The position numbers and the translations under genes were made by a program. Shown here piece after piece: positions 27,263-35,209 of a stretch of 64,000 nt of DNA. Source of the stretch: CATOSK01 sp034423195 (GTDB lineage Bacteria; Chloroflexota; Dehalococcoidia; Lucifugimonadales; UBA3495); NCBI GenBank assembly GCA_034423195.1, contig DAOUIZ010000023.1:95723-159722 (forward strand), given 5' to 3'. The notes under the pieces are model-generated. The model made no database searches. It had not been told where the DNA came from and worked only from the letters and a program-made list of their open reading frames with translations. Positions within the stretch are counted from its first letter, which is position 1; every line of letters starts with the position of its first letter.

Positions 27263-27439
27263 ATGAAGGGAAGGGATGACAGGAACAATCATTCCAACCA
27301 GATGAATCCCAACAATGATGCGTACTGGCAGTCCCGGGGCTACAATGAGCGCCCCGACGACTGGGAGGACCAGGTGGACACGGAGGAACAGCAGCAGGTC
27401 CGCGAACGCCGTCACGAAGCTCCGAAGGCCGGGAGGTAA
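27263..27439 (+). CDS. Small acidic/polar protein of unknown function
   Basis: The 58-residue protein is very hydrophilic: MKGRDDRNNHSNQMNPNN, then AYWQSRGYNERPDDWEDQ and a charged tail. The NPNNDAYWQSRG core looks like a conserved small-protein motif, but I cannot name the family. A near-perfect AGGAGGTG stands five bases before the ATG, which strongly supports translation. It lies 63 bases upstream of the HTH/TPR gene and could be in one operon with it. Confidence 0.6.
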   Translation: MKGRDDRNNHSNQMNPNNDAYWQSRGYNERPDDWEDQVDTEEQQQVRERRHEAPKAGR

Positions 27440-27502
27440 CCAAGCTGGCAGGGAGTCCAGAGCGGGCGGCTTCATCCGGGCACCCTCTTCGGTGAAATCA
27501 CT

Positions 27503-28549
27503 ATGAACGAAAAGAGTTTCTCGGACACGGCTCCCCTGGGCGGCCTCTACAGCGGCCGTATCCTCCGCGCTGTCGTCCAGTCCCTCGGCGTCCAGGACGA
27601 GGTGCTTGGCGACCGAACGGCCCGTAGGTTCTTCTCCGGCCAGCACGTGGACGAACACAACCGCAACCAGATATTCGACGCCCTGGGGCAGGCTCTGATC
27701 ACCCGGGGTCTGGCACCGGAGACGCTGGAAGACCTGCCCGAAACGCTCCCCATGGCGTCTGTGGTGGGAATGACGTTGATGGGGGCCTGCGGGGAATGGG
27801 ACCGGCTGATGGCCCACCTCCAAGCCCGTTCCGGGCGGGCCGCCGACGTGGGAGAGGCCGTGTCTCAGCTGCTGCGGCTGGTCGTGGTGGACGCTGCCCT
27901 GCGTCTGTTTGCCATGGTCTACCTGGACCTGGAGGCCCTGCCAGGGTCCGAGCCCCCGGCATGGGCGTTGGAGAACGGCACCGGCAACATCCTCCGGCAG
28001 CACCTGCGGGAAGCGGGGCTGACCAGGGACCAACTGGCCGCCCGGTTGGAAGTGTGGCCCACATCCGTGGATAACTGGCTGGACGGAAGGAACCGGCCCA
28101 GTCCTGAAAACGTCGCCGCCCTGGCCCGGGAGCTGGCCTCAATGGGACTCGGAGGCGATGCCCCGGCCCTGGAGCGGTCTCTGAACCGTCAGATCTCCCT
28201 GGCCACCATGGCGGACCAGATGGCTGCCGGTATTGGCCGGGACAAGCTCATCGAGCTGACCACCAAGCTGGTCCACTTCGCAAGGGCGCTGTCACAGTCG
28301 CCGGAGCTTCCCCGAATCCTGGGGGACAAGCCCCGGGGGGTCCTGCAAAACCTGATCATGCTGGGTTCCGCGGGGGGGGGTCGGCAGCAGCCCTGCTTTC
28401 GTGGCTGGCGGACCGGGAGCCGGATCCCGATTGGCGCTGGAACCTGCTCGCGGCCTTCAGGTTCTGGGATCCCGCCTTCGAGGCGGTGTCCGTCATGCAG
28501 GCCGGCGAGCGGTCGGCCGCCGGACTGGCCCAGGACATCTCAGACGTGA
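27503..28549 (+). CDS. Helix-turn-helix regulator, 5' part of a gene frameshifted at a G9 run
   Basis: Residues 1-150 are helical (LGDRTARRFFSGQHVDEHNRNQIFDALGQALITRGL). A Cro/C1-type HTH follows: GLTRDQLAARLEVWPTSVDNWLDGRNRPSPENVAALAREL. After GSAGGG at about residue 295 the reading becomes Arg/Pro/Ser-rich nonsense. The change coincides with a run of nine Gs at 28372-28380. In the neighbouring frame the sequence goes on as SAAALLSWLADREPDPDWRWNLLAAFRFW and runs into the TPR part. The full protein would be about 575 residues. GGTGA precedes the ATG at 27503. Confidence 0.7.
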   Translation: MNEKSFSDTAPLGGLYSGRILRAVVQSLGVQDEVLGDRTARRFFSGQHVDEHNRNQIFDALGQALITRGLAPETLEDLPETLPMASVVGMTLMGACGEWDRLMAHLQARSGRAADVGEAVSQLLRLVVVDAALRLFAMVYLDLEALPGSEPPAWALENGTGNILRQHLREAGLTRDQLAARLEVWPTSVDNWLDGRNRPSPENVAALARELASMGLGGDAPALERSLNRQISLATMADQMAAGIGRDKLIELTTKLVHFARALSQSPELPRILGDKPRGVLQNLIMLGSAGGGRQQPCFRGWRTGSRIPIGAGTCSRPSGSGIPPSRRCPSCRPASGRPPDWPRTSQT

Positions 28550-29229
28550 CGGGAGTCGTCACGGAAGAGGACCGGCACATCAACGAAGTCCTGAAGCGTG
28601 AAGCCTCCTGGCATGCCGACTTGGCCATAGCGCCCCCGGTTGATGATGATGATTTCAGGATCTACCTGGCCAAGCTGCAGGGCTGCATCGATCTGCGGCG
28701 GCGCCTAGTGAGGCGCTTCCCCCAGAACCCGCTGGCGCACACCCATCTGGGATCCTTCCTGGGGATGGTGGGGAAGAATGTCGGGAGAAGAAGTCTCATA
28801 GACGAAGGGGTCCTTGAGTGCAAGATCGCGGCTGGCCTCCAGCCCGATTGGGACAACCCGGCAGTGGAAGTGGGGATCATCCTGGTGAACATCGGCGCGG
28901 GCACGGCCGCGCTGCGGGAACTGGAACAGGTGGAGCGCACCCTTCCCGAACCGACTCCCCACCTGAGGTTCGTCAAGGGGTACGTCCTCAAGACGCAGGA
29001 ACGTCTTAACGAAGCGCTGGAGTGCCTGGAGGCGGTCATCGACGCGCGGCCGGACTTCGCGCCGGCGTACGACCATGCCGCGCACTGCGCTTTCAAGTCG
29101 GGAGATAGGATCAAGGGGCTGAGGTATGCGAAGGAAGCCCGGATGCGGGGCATGTACGCCGAGCACCGGGCTTGGGGAATCGGGATGTATTCGTCCCGGT
29201 CCAAACGGCCCGGCCGCCATTCGAGATGA
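28486..29229 (+). CDS. TPR-like 3' part of the HTH gene
   Basis: The frame is coding from the G9 run (28381) onwards; 28486 is only its first possible start codon. Helical repeats typical of TPR are visible: LAHTHLGSFLGMVGK, LAAL-type helices, PHLRFVKGYVLKTQERLNEALECLEAVIDARPDFAPAYDHAAHCAFKSGDRIKGLRYAKEA. With the upstream HTH it would form a regulator with a protein-interaction domain. No ribosome binding site supports separate translation. Confidence 0.65.
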   Translation: MSVMQAGERSAAGLAQDISDVTGVVTEEDRHINEVLKREASWHADLAIAPPVDDDDFRIYLAKLQGCIDLRRRLVRRFPQNPLAHTHLGSFLGMVGKNVGRRSLIDEGVLECKIAAGLQPDWDNPAVEVGIILVNIGAGTAALRELEQVERTLPEPTPHLRFVKGYVLKTQERLNEALECLEAVIDARPDFAPAYDHAAHCAFKSGDRIKGLRYAKEARMRGMYAEHRAWGIGMYSSRSKRPGRHSR

Positions 29230-29471
29230 GGGGATGCCCTAGCACGGTCTCCCATCCCAGGAGGCTGTCTGGTCTTACGCCGGGAATATGAGCACCTGGA
29301 TCGTGGCCGGTGGCGCGTCGACCGGACCGTCCCTGTCTGTGTAGACGCTCTGGAAGGCGCTGCCTCCTCGGTGCCGCACACCACCTTGCTCGTCGTGTTC
29401 TAGGTCTTGTGCGGCGTCAGGGTCAACTTTTCCATCTCATGTTCTCCGAGTGTCGCGAGAATATTGTCGGT

Positions 29472-31007
29472 CTAGCCCACCCGCCCAACACGGTCGAAGG
29501 GAGCGTGGGCTAGAGGCCGGTAGACATCGATGACTTCATCACCTAGTTCGAACCGTCGGGTAAGGGCATCGATCGCCACCTGGGCTATCAGGGCGGCACA
29601 TGCCATCACCGAAGCGGGCGGAGCGTTGTTGACCGGAGCCGAGCACCCCAGATCGGGGGTTGCGAACTCGCCGTCTCCATCCCCCGCGGGAATTACCGGG
29701 TATCGCTGCCCGTCCTCCCTGAGGTTGATGGGAGTATCCCCGTCCAGGACCTGGCACTGAACCCGCGCCACGCTGCCCCCGCGGTAGAGGGCGCCGGACA
29801 CCAATGGTTTCCCCATCTCCCCGGCCACCATGGCCAGGGCAGGCACGAAGGCATCGTTGCCCGTGGCGTCGACGACGATATCCGAGTCCGAGATGAGCTC
29901 CCGTATCCTGGCCGGCGCCACCGGAGCTTCCGGGACCTCGACAACCTCGGTCCAGGGAGCATGCTTTTCGATGACGCGGTGCACCGCCTGCACCTTGGGA
30001 TGGCCCACCTGGTCATGTCCCGCGACGTGCCTGACCACGTTCTCGGGCAGGAGCATCTGGCCGTCCACGACGTCCAGGCGGCCGAGACCGCTCTCCGAGA
30101 GGATGGTTCCGACGTAACCGCCCAGGGCGCCCGCTCCGAAGAGAGTGGCCCTGCTGGCCCGCAACGCCGGAGCATCAGGGCCGGCGCGCAAAATAAGGGT
30201 TCCTTCATCGGTTGGTCCTGGCTGCAATGCTATCGCCTCCACCTCGTTGTTCATGCCTCCGCACGCCATCACCAGCAGATCCATCGTCCCGTTCCGGTCC
30301 CAGCAGAACAGGATGATGTCCACCCCGCCGCTGGGCGCGAACGGTCTGGAATCCCTGCGCCGTTCCAGCTCCCGCCTCAGCCCCTTGGCCTGGGCCCTGG
30401 ACAGAGACCGGAACACCTCAGAAAGCTGGCGGGGCGGCGTGGAGGACAACCGGCCGGCGTGGAACCAGAGGCCCCGCAGTTGATCCGGCGAACTGGCCCT
30501 CCCCGGTCCCAGATCGATCCGCGGAGCACCCCGGTTCACGGCGCCGCGCAGCTCCCCCCAACCGCCCCGGTGAATGGGAAGCTGGGAGCTGTCGAAGGTT
30601 GCAACGTTGGGGAGTTTCTTCCGGAAGTTCAGGAAGGCGTCGTGCCCGAGATCATCGCCTTCCCAGCCCCGCTCCGCGTTGGCGCACCATTCCTCGATGC
30701 GCGCGAAGAATCCCTCGCCGGTCTCCCACTGGCGGCTGGGGTCTCCGTCCTGCCACAAGCACACAAACCCTTCAAGGGTGGAGTGGTTCGTGTCGAGGCC
30801 TTCGACGAGCAGGACCGGCGGCTGGAATGGCCATCCCGCCCGGATCACGAGGTCCATGGTCGCCGCCGAGGTCAGGTTGGCGAACGCCTGGTGGATCGGG
30901 CCCCGCCAGCGGGATTGACCGGCAGCGTCCACCGGCCTGAAGCCGGCGTCCTCCAGATAGCGCTCGAAAGCCTCCAGAGACTCCAGGTCGAAGTGGTCGT
31001 CCGTCAT
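29472..31007 (-). CDS. cap2: CBASS Cap2-like E2-E1 conjugation protein
   Basis: The 511-residue protein joins an N-terminal ubiquitin-conjugating (E2-like) domain, with a candidate cysteine at residue 83 (FVCLWQDGDP), to an E1-like ThiF domain. The E1 part has the nucleotide loop LFGAGALGG at 289-297, the Asp/Asn segment DVVDGQMLLPENVVRH and a likely catalytic Cys455 (DLGCSAPVNN). In type II CBASS, Cap2 activates the CD-NTase by linking its C-terminus to other molecules. Here it starts five bases after the CD-NTase stop. No JAB-type deconjugase (Cap3) gene follows. The short middle region has no assigned domain. Confidence 0.85.
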   Translation of the reverse strand: MTDDHFDLESLEAFERYLEDAGFRPVDAAGQSRWRGPIHQAFANLTSAATMDLVIRAGWPFQPPVLLVEGLDTNHSTLEGFVCLWQDGDPSRQWETGEGFFARIEEWCANAERGWEGDDLGHDAFLNFRKKLPNVATFDSSQLPIHRGGWGELRGAVNRGAPRIDLGPGRASSPDQLRGLWFHAGRLSSTPPRQLSEVFRSLSRAQAKGLRRELERRRDSRPFAPSGGVDIILFCWDRNGTMDLLVMACGGMNNEVEAIALQPGPTDEGTLILRAGPDAPALRASRATLFGAGALGGYVGTILSESGLGRLDVVDGQMLLPENVVRHVAGHDQVGHPKVQAVHRVIEKHAPWTEVVEVPEAPVAPARIRELISDSDIVVDATGNDAFVPALAMVAGEMGKPLVSGALYRGGSVARVQCQVLDGDTPINLREDGQRYPVIPAGDGDGEFATPDLGCSAPVNNAPPASVMACAALIAQVAIDALTRRFELGDEVIDVYRPLAHAPFDRVGRVG

Positions 31008-31012
31008 CGGGC

Positions 31013-32041
31013 CTATCCGAACCTGCGGGCTTCATTCGGACGCGGAGCTGCCGGTATGGAAGCGGTGGCCGCGGCGGCGGGACGACCGACACGGCTGGAG
31101 CCCTGACCAGGGCGGGCACTGCTCCCGCTGGTTCCCCCGCTTCCGGAACCACCGCCCTTGCCGAAGCTGTCGCCGAACAGCTCCTGCCAGATCCTGATGG
31201 CCTTCTCGGCCGAGGGCTCGTCTTTCGCCCGCTTCGCCGTTGCGGCGTAGGACTGGACCCGGTTCCTGAAATTGGCGTACCGCCGCTGGTCCCAGTGCCG
31301 GTTGAAGTTCTCCGTGGGAAGCACCGGGTTCCTGATCTCTGGCATATTTGGATGCTGCTGCAGGTAGTTGTTCATCCGGGAGAGGACGGTCTCCAGCGTG
31401 TCGGCGACCGTGCTCACCGCCGCGGTACCCTCGTCCCCCGGCCTGATGGTGTTGCCGGCCAGGGTGGTCAGCAGGATCGACTTGGCGGAGAAGCTGTTCT
31501 TGTGATCCCTGAGATGCTTGAGCAGCCTCACCACCCGCTTCAGGTTCCTGCCGGTGATGCGGTTCTTCTCGTTGAACCAGTCCCGGTATCCGTTACCGTC
31601 CGTCTCCTCGAACTTGTTGTCGGTGCGGTTGCAGACGTGGTGCTTGCCGTTGATGGTCACCCGGGGGACGACGTCCAGGTGGAAGTCGCCGGCGTAGTCC
31701 ACGGTCACGCACCTGGTCTTGAGCCTGAGCTTGTCGGCATAGGTCTTGTTGCCGGCCAGGGTCCGGTTGATAGCGAGGACGTAGTCCTTGGGTCCCCACC
31801 GGGAGTTGGGGTTCATCACGATCTGGATGTCGGCGTCGTACTCGTCGTTGTCGTCCACCGGCTTGATCAGCGTGCCCAGGGCATATGAGCCCTGCCGCTC
31901 CATCTTCTGATATCCGGTGAGGTTGTTCTTCAGGTAGTCGTTCACCGCCCCCACGGCGGTCTCCAGCCGGTCCAGCCGGCCCGGGTTGAGATTCACCTCA
32001 TCCTTGAGGAAGTCGGAAAATTCCTGGTTGTTCTTGGCCAA
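31013..32041 (-). CDS. CD-NTase, CBASS cyclic oligonucleotide synthase
   Basis: CD-NTases make cyclic di- or trinucleotides when a phage is sensed. The polymerase-beta-like core has GS at residues 51-52 (QGSYALGT), the metal pair in EYDADIQI (Asp69, Asp71) and a third Asp at 123 (HLDVVPRV). The last 55 residues are a disordered Gly/Ser/Ala/Pro tail ending ...EARRFG. A C-terminal glycine on a flexible tail suits attachment by the downstream Cap2-like enzyme. The start is TTG at 32041 with AAAGGAG ten bases upstream. The product nucleotide cannot be deduced by eye. Confidence 0.88.
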   Translation of the reverse strand: MAKNNQEFSDFLKDEVNLNPGRLDRLETAVGAVNDYLKNNLTGYQKMERQGSYALGTLIKPVDDNDEYDADIQIVMNPNSRWGPKDYVLAINRTLAGNKTYADKLRLKTRCVTVDYAGDFHLDVVPRVTINGKHHVCNRTDNKFEETDGNGYRDWFNEKNRITGRNLKRVVRLLKHLRDHKNSFSAKSILLTTLAGNTIRPGDEGTAAVSTVADTLETVLSRMNNYLQQHPNMPEIRNPVLPTENFNRHWDQRRYANFRNRVQSYAATAKRAKDEPSAEKAIRIWQELFGDSFGKGGGSGSGGTSGSSARPGQGSSRVGRPAAAATASIPAAPRPNEARRFG

Positions 32042-32061
32042 AGTCCATACTCCTTTTGCTT

Positions 32062-33093
32062 TTATGCCAGCGCCTTGAATGGTGTCGAGGTGCGGGTGAA
32101 AAACGTCTCCGATATCCGGCCGGCATGCCGCTCCGCGACGGCACGCGCCTCCCCCGGCAGCAGCAGCCTGGCCTTCTCCCAGTCGTCCAGGTCGATGCGC
32201 TCAGCCCCTTCCGGCCGGTCCAGCCGGGTGACCCTGTCGCGTCCGATCAGGAGCCCAGCCTGGTTGACCGCCGTGAGGGACTGGTAGTGCATCGCCACGT
32301 AGATGATCTCCCGCCACTGGAGCTCCCCGGCCCCGGATGCCTGCCTGCTCGTGATCCGGAAGCCGTCCTGCCCGCACCCCAAGCTCAGGATCGCAATCTG
32401 CTCCCGCCGCACTGCGAAACAGGTGAGGGCTTCCACCAGGGCCATCATCGTGGGGTTGTTGGCCCAGAGGCCCCCGTCCAGCAGGGTGTACCCGTCCTGG
32501 ACCACCGGTTCCAGGTAGGTGGGAGCCGCCGATGTCGCGGCGGCCACCTCGGCCATGGGCTTGTCGCCGTCCAGAAAATACCCGGGATGGTGGGGCGTCT
32601 TGTACACCGCGGGATCGCCGTGCTCGGCCTCGGTCGCCGGTATCAGCAGCCGGTACCTGGATTCCCGCAGGGTCATGTCCCCCAGGGTCCGCCGCAGCAG
32701 CTCATCCAGGGGAGCCCGGTCGTACCGGTTCCGGAACAGCCGTCGAAACCACCGGCGGGCCTTCTGCCGTTTCTCCGGGGGAAAGACGCGGTTCCCCTCG
32801 TTGACGTACAGGTCCAGCAGGGAGCGTGCTGACAGCCCCGCCCCCAACCCGAGGGCTATGATCCCACCGGTGGAGGTGCCGGCAATCAGGTCGAAGTAGT
32901 CCCCGATGGGCCGGCCATTCAGACAGTTCTCCTCGAGGTGGGTCAGAACAGCCGCTGGGAAGATGCCCTTGATGCCGCCGCCATCGATGGACAGGATCCT
33001 GAACTTGGCGTCATCAGGCCAGGGCAGGGGCTCCCGGCGGGTCTGCAGGATCGTGTCCGACCTGCGGGTTGGTTTCCCGTCTATCACTCTCAC
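32062..33093 (-). CDS. capV: Patatin-like phospholipase, CBASS effector CapV
   Basis: The 343-residue protein is a patatin-type lipase. It has the oxyanion loop DGGGIKG at 37-43, the nucleophile Ser74 in GTSTG, and the dyad Asp206 in LLDGGLWANNP. In CBASS such enzymes are switched on by the cyclic nucleotide and destroy the cell membrane, killing the infected cell. The start is GTG at 33093, and the stop is about 20 bases before the CD-NTase start. Gene order effector-synthase-Cap2 is typical of type II CBASS. Confidence 0.9.
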   Translation of the reverse strand: MRVIDGKPTRRSDTILQTRREPLPWPDDAKFRILSIDGGGIKGIFPAAVLTHLEENCLNGRPIGDYFDLIAGTSTGGIIALGLGAGLSARSLLDLYVNEGNRVFPPEKRQKARRWFRRLFRNRYDRAPLDELLRRTLGDMTLRESRYRLLIPATEAEHGDPAVYKTPHHPGYFLDGDKPMAEVAAATSAAPTYLEPVVQDGYTLLDGGLWANNPTMMALVEALTCFAVRREQIAILSLGCGQDGFRITSRQASGAGELQWREIIYVAMHYQSLTAVNQAGLLIGRDRVTRLDRPEGAERIDLDDWEKARLLLPGEARAVAERHAGRISETFFTRTSTPFKALA

Positions 33094-33161
33094 CTAACAA
33101 CTGCCTGCAATAATGAAATCCGCTGATTAGCGTAGTTCATGCCCGAAAAAAAAGCAAGTGC

Positions 33162-33884
33162 CTATTTCAGTTCCAACGCCGACTCCTCGGCCCCGTCAGT
33201 TAGGTACTTCAGCTGGGCCAGCCTCACCCTCGCAGCATCCTTTGACACTCCGAATTCTCCCGACACTCTGACGATGAGGTCGTCTCCTTTCACAGAGGCG
33301 TGCGGGACCGCGCCAAAGGTCCCCCATTCAAAGAAGGTTTTCCGGACCAGTTGCTTGAGCCGTGTGATCGGCATCAGGATGGCCCCGGAAACGTAACCGG
33401 CCTGCCACTCCATCCAGTCGGTTCCCGGTATCCGGATGTCCGCCGGCCTCTTGCACCTGGGCCCGGGGGACTCCTCCACATCGGGGATGAGCCTGGGCTG
33501 GTTGAAGGGCCACAGCGTGGCGTGCAGCTTCACATGGGCAAACTCGTGGGTGAGGGTGGTCCGCAACCGGTTTTCCCCGTGGCCGGAGCCAGACAGTTCC
33601 CGGGCGATCTTCACCACCGGTTTCCGGTCCGGGAAGAAGAGGGTCAGTCCCTGCACCTCTTCTCCGTCGTCGCCCTCCTTGCTGAGGTCGGCGTAGTGGT
33701 CCAGGTCGGAGGTATCTCCCTCGATCATCACGGTCAGGTCCTCGGTGGACACTGGAAACTCGACCTTGCCGCACCTCTCAAACAGAAAACTGACGATCCA
33801 CCCTTCGCTCAGTCTGTCCAGGTCTTCCTGGGGATAGAAGGGCCGCTCCGGAAAGCGACCCGTGGGGTCCTTGATCCACATCAT
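33162..33884 (-). CDS. ImmA/IrrE-type zinc protease, CapP-like CBASS regulator
   Basis: The zinc-binding HEFAH is at residues 113-117 in LRTTLTHEFAHVKLH; a downstream EWQAGYVSGAILMPI helix gives the third ligand region. Proteases of this family cut a partner HTH repressor. The ATG overlaps the stop of the HTH gene by four bases, and the CBASS effector gene follows 68 bases later on the same strand. This matches the known CapH-CapP arrangement, in which CapP responds to DNA damage. Assignment to that pair is from domains and position. Another stress-regulating ImmA/IrrE pair that merely adjoins the CBASS genes is the alternative. Confidence 0.75.
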   Translation of the reverse strand: MMWIKDPTGRFPERPFYPQEDLDRLSEGWIVSFLFERCGKVEFPVSTEDLTVMIEGDTSDLDHYADLSKEGDDGEEVQGLTLFFPDRKPVVKIARELSGSGHGENRLRTTLTHEFAHVKLHATLWPFNQPRLIPDVEESPGPRCKRPADIRIPGTDWMEWQAGYVSGAILMPITRLKQLVRKTFFEWGTFGAVPHASVKGDDLIVRVSGEFGVSKDAARVRLAQLKYLTDGAEESALELK

Positions 33885-34198
33885 CGGCTCTGTTCCCTCA
33901 GGCTGCGCCGGAACGCCCTCATGGCCGTGGCGATGTCCTCCTGGTCCCGGGACGTATCCCGCAAGTCCGAGGCGAACCTGCCCGCCAGAAAGAGCAGATA
34001 GTCAAAGTCCAGATCCAGCATCTCTGCCAACTGGCGGACGATGGGCTCACCGGGAGGGTTGCGCCGGTCATGCTCTATGTCGTTCAGGTATTGAGGGGAG
34101 ATGGACTTGCCGTCCTCCTTCAGGATTCCGGCCGCGACCTGCTTCTGGCTCAACTTTTGGTCCTTGCGGGCTTGGGTGATCGCTTCTCCGAATGTCAT
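33881..34198 (-). CDS. XRE-family HTH repressor, CapH-like
   Basis: The 105-residue protein has a Cro/C1 HTH: FGEAITQARKDQKLSQKQVAAGI, ISPQYLNDIEHDRRNPP, then LAEMLDLDFDYLLFLAG and a charged C-terminal helix that may hold the cleavage site. It is the first gene of the five-gene CBASS run and is coupled to the protease gene by an ATGA overlap. It is expected to repress the operon until the protease removes it, as shown for CapH in other bacteria. GAGGAAC lies nine bases before the ATG. Confidence 0.75.
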   Translation of the reverse strand: MTFGEAITQARKDQKLSQKQVAAGILKEDGKSISPQYLNDIEHDRRNPPGEPIVRQLAEMLDLDFDYLLFLAGRFASDLRDTSRDQEDIATAMRAFRRSLREQSR

Positions 34199-34345
34199 AT
34201 CGCCCGTTCCTCAAGGATAGTCTCTCTGCACCACGTCTTCCAGGAATGCGCCGGCAACCGTGGTGTGCCTAAGCATATCACCAACCCGGAGGGTAGGGTA
34301 CAACGGCAGGGTAACCGTCTTCCAGAACCTCCGGTCGGGGTGAGT

Positions 34346-34930
34346 TCACTCTTGGGAGAGGGCCTTCTTCGCCGTGGCCGGCGAGCACTGCATCACCCGG
34401 GCGATGTGCCGGAGCCCAGCTCCCTCCTGGGACATGCGTCGGCACTGCTCCACCTGCTCCGGCGTCAACGCGGGAGGCCGGCCGATGCGGCGGCCCTCCC
34501 CGCGGGCCCGGGCTTGGCCGTCCCGGATCCGCTCGCTGGTGGCGTCCACCTGGTATGCCCCCAGGGCCAGCATGGCTCGCCGGAAGTAACGGCCGGCGGC
34601 GGTGGAATCCCTGGTGTCGATGTTCTCCCGTATGGCCACGATGCTGACGCCCATGTTGATCAGCTCGGCCTGGATGCGGACCCCCTCTTCGAAGTTGCGG
34701 CTGAACCGGTCGAGGAAGGCGACCACGATGGTGTCCCCGGGCCGGACCACCTCCATCAGGTCCTGCCAGCCGGAGCGGGCCAGGGAGCGGCCGCTGGCGG
34801 CGTCCTGGTAGACCAGGTTGGGACGTACGCCGTGGTTGTCCAGGAGCCGGAGCTGGGTCTCCAGGTTCTTCGCCTCATCGTCGGCCTTGCTGACCCGGGC
34901 GTAGCCGTAGGTTAGGGAGGGGGTGACCAT
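34346..34930 (-). CDS. Serine recombinase (resolvase)
   Basis: The 194-residue protein has the catalytic serine in YARVSKAD, the RDRFSRN-like motif (VVAFLDRFSRN) and the arginine helix. A C-terminal HTH follows (LTPEQVEQCRRMSQEGAGLRHIARVMQCSPATAKKAL). It is the complete size for a Tn3/Hin-type small serine recombinase. Its likely site lies just upstream (34959-35060). Variation at GYARVSKADDEAKNLETQ is within the family. No transposase is adjacent. Confidence 0.9.
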   Translation of the reverse strand: MVTPSLTYGYARVSKADDEAKNLETQLRLLDNHGVRPNLVYQDAASGRSLARSGWQDLMEVVRPGDTIVVAFLDRFSRNFEEGVRIQAELINMGVSIVAIRENIDTRDSTAAGRYFRRAMLALGAYQVDATSERIRDGQARARGEGRRIGRPPALTPEQVEQCRRMSQEGAGLRHIARVMQCSPATAKKALSQE

Positions 34931-34954
34931 GGCGGGCTCCAGCGGCAGTAATTG

Positions 34955-35062
34955 AGACGTTCAGAAAACGGGCGTTTTTGAACACCTTCCCAAGGCCAAC
35001 TGTTCCAAGCACGGGCCGGTGTTCAAGAACTATGTTCGAGAATAGGTGTTGTTCAACAAAGG
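34955..35062. promoter_or_regulatory. Res-like site of the resolvase
   Basis: The region upstream of the resolvase holds several short palindromes with a shared half-site. A 25-bp near-palindrome at 34959-34983 begins GTTCAGAAAACG and ends CGTTTTTGAAC. GTTCAAGAAC lies at 35021-35030 and TTGTTCAACAA at 35049-35059. Spaced, related inverted repeats of this type are the usual structure of a resolution site, and probably also control the resolvase promoter. Confidence 0.55.
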
Positions 35063-35209
35063 TGTCAAGGAATTGATGGACAGCCTTGGTCACACCTGGG
35101 AAGGAAGGGTCCCTGACATCTGGAAACATTCCCAACTCGGGGAGCGGCGAGTGCTTCCTTGCCTCCCCCTCCCGTGGTGCGGATAATCCCTCCAGAGGAG
35201 AAGCACGAC

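Noticed and set aside
29472..31007. Reading the ThiF-domain protein as MoeB/ThiF of cofactor synthesis
   Set aside because: The N-terminal E2-like domain and the adjoining CD-NTase and patatin genes fit CBASS Cap2 instead.
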